Notes under the pieces: model-generated | Seen by the model: the letters and a program-made list of their open reading frames with translations, nothing else | What the model was told of the DNA's origin: nothing | Database searches by the model: none | Source of the DNA: Burkholderiales bacterium | GTDB taxonomy: Bacteria; Pseudomonadota; Gammaproteobacteria; Burkholderiales; Usitatibacteraceae | Assembly (NCBI GenBank): GCA_026786225.1 | Contig: JAJAYN010000546.1 | Span: 1-5,562 of the forward strand | Direction of reading: 5' to 3' | Length of the DNA: 5,562 bases | Made by a program: the position numbers and the translations under genes | Shown here: positions 5,420 to 5,562 of the stretch, piece after piece | Layout of the letters: the number at the start of each line of letters is the position of its first letter | Numbering within the stretch: the first letter of the stretch is position 1

Positions 5420-5562
5420 ATGACCGAACTCTCCACCGATACGCCAAAAACCGCGCATGAACCACGATTCTGGTGCGACGACGGTTGGACCGCCCGCGTA
5501 ATCAAAAACGAAGATGACGATGGCTGGGCGGTAGAAATGACCAAGGATGGTGAACCCGAACC
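5420..5562 (+). CDS. Conserved hypothetical protein, N-terminal part (cut by window end)
   Basis: The frame is open from ATG 5420 to the window edge, giving the first 47 codons plus a partial Pro. It begins MTELSTDTPKTAHEPRFW and continues DDGWTARVIKNEDDDGWAVEM to KDGEPEP. The sequence is acidic, Trp-rich and soluble-looking, with no signal peptide. It resembles an uncharacterised cytosolic protein that I recall as common in Burkholderiales, in which the next segment is usually a short Trp/Pro motif; this cannot be verified here. No good Shine-Dalgarno precedes the ATG, as is common for such genes if transcripts start close upstream. The frame on the opposite strand over this region (5287-5544) is a shadow. 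Confidence 0.7.
   Translation, partial: MTELSTDTPKTAHEPRFWCDDGWTARVIKNEDDDGWAVEMTKDGEPE

Overview
The window reads as chromosomal DNA of a Gram-negative betaproteobacterium, most likely Burkholderiales and perhaps Oxalobacteraceae (Collimonas/Herbaspirillum-like). I base this on remembered protein resemblance: the Crp/Fnr-type regulator, the RsbR-N-like sensor and the protein cut at the right edge all look like proteins common in that group. No database search was possible, so the placement is an inference. All supported genes lie on the + strand, and the layout is typical of a stress/cell-envelope accessory region with loosely spaced genes.

Left part (1-1627): a PRC-barrel protein (28-396) is followed by a very strong 15-bp hairpin with a GCAA tetraloop. 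Next comes a 357-aa flavodoxin-fold NAD(P)H-dependent oxidoreductase (554-1627) with an unusual Cys cluster and a long C-terminal extension.

Middle (1628-3371): a decayed fragment of a GGDEF (diguanylate cyclase) domain sits directly behind the oxidoreductase. A 221-aa protein follows that looks like the sensory N-terminal half of a histidine kinase family. It stops before any ATPase domain and has Asp where the phospho-accepting His is expected. Then comes a Crp/Fnr-superfamily regulator whose effector pocket lacks the canonical cAMP-binding residues.

Right part (3372-5562): an intergenic stretch rich in small palindromes leads to a small exported protein of unknown function (3638-4231). 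Two small membrane-associated stress-type genes follow: a DUF883/ElaB-like protein (4442-4843) and a 49-aa Lmo0937-family two-helix protein (4886-5035), closed by an 11-bp hairpin. About 330 bp without a recognisable gene follow, and the window ends inside a conserved hypothetical gene (5420 onward).

I see no phage, transposase, CRISPR, toxin-antitoxin or tRNA/rRNA signature, and no clear undescribed multi-gene system. The most interesting points are the disarmed kinase-like sensor beside a cyclase relic, and the palindrome-rich leader of the exported protein with a well-placed upstream ORF.
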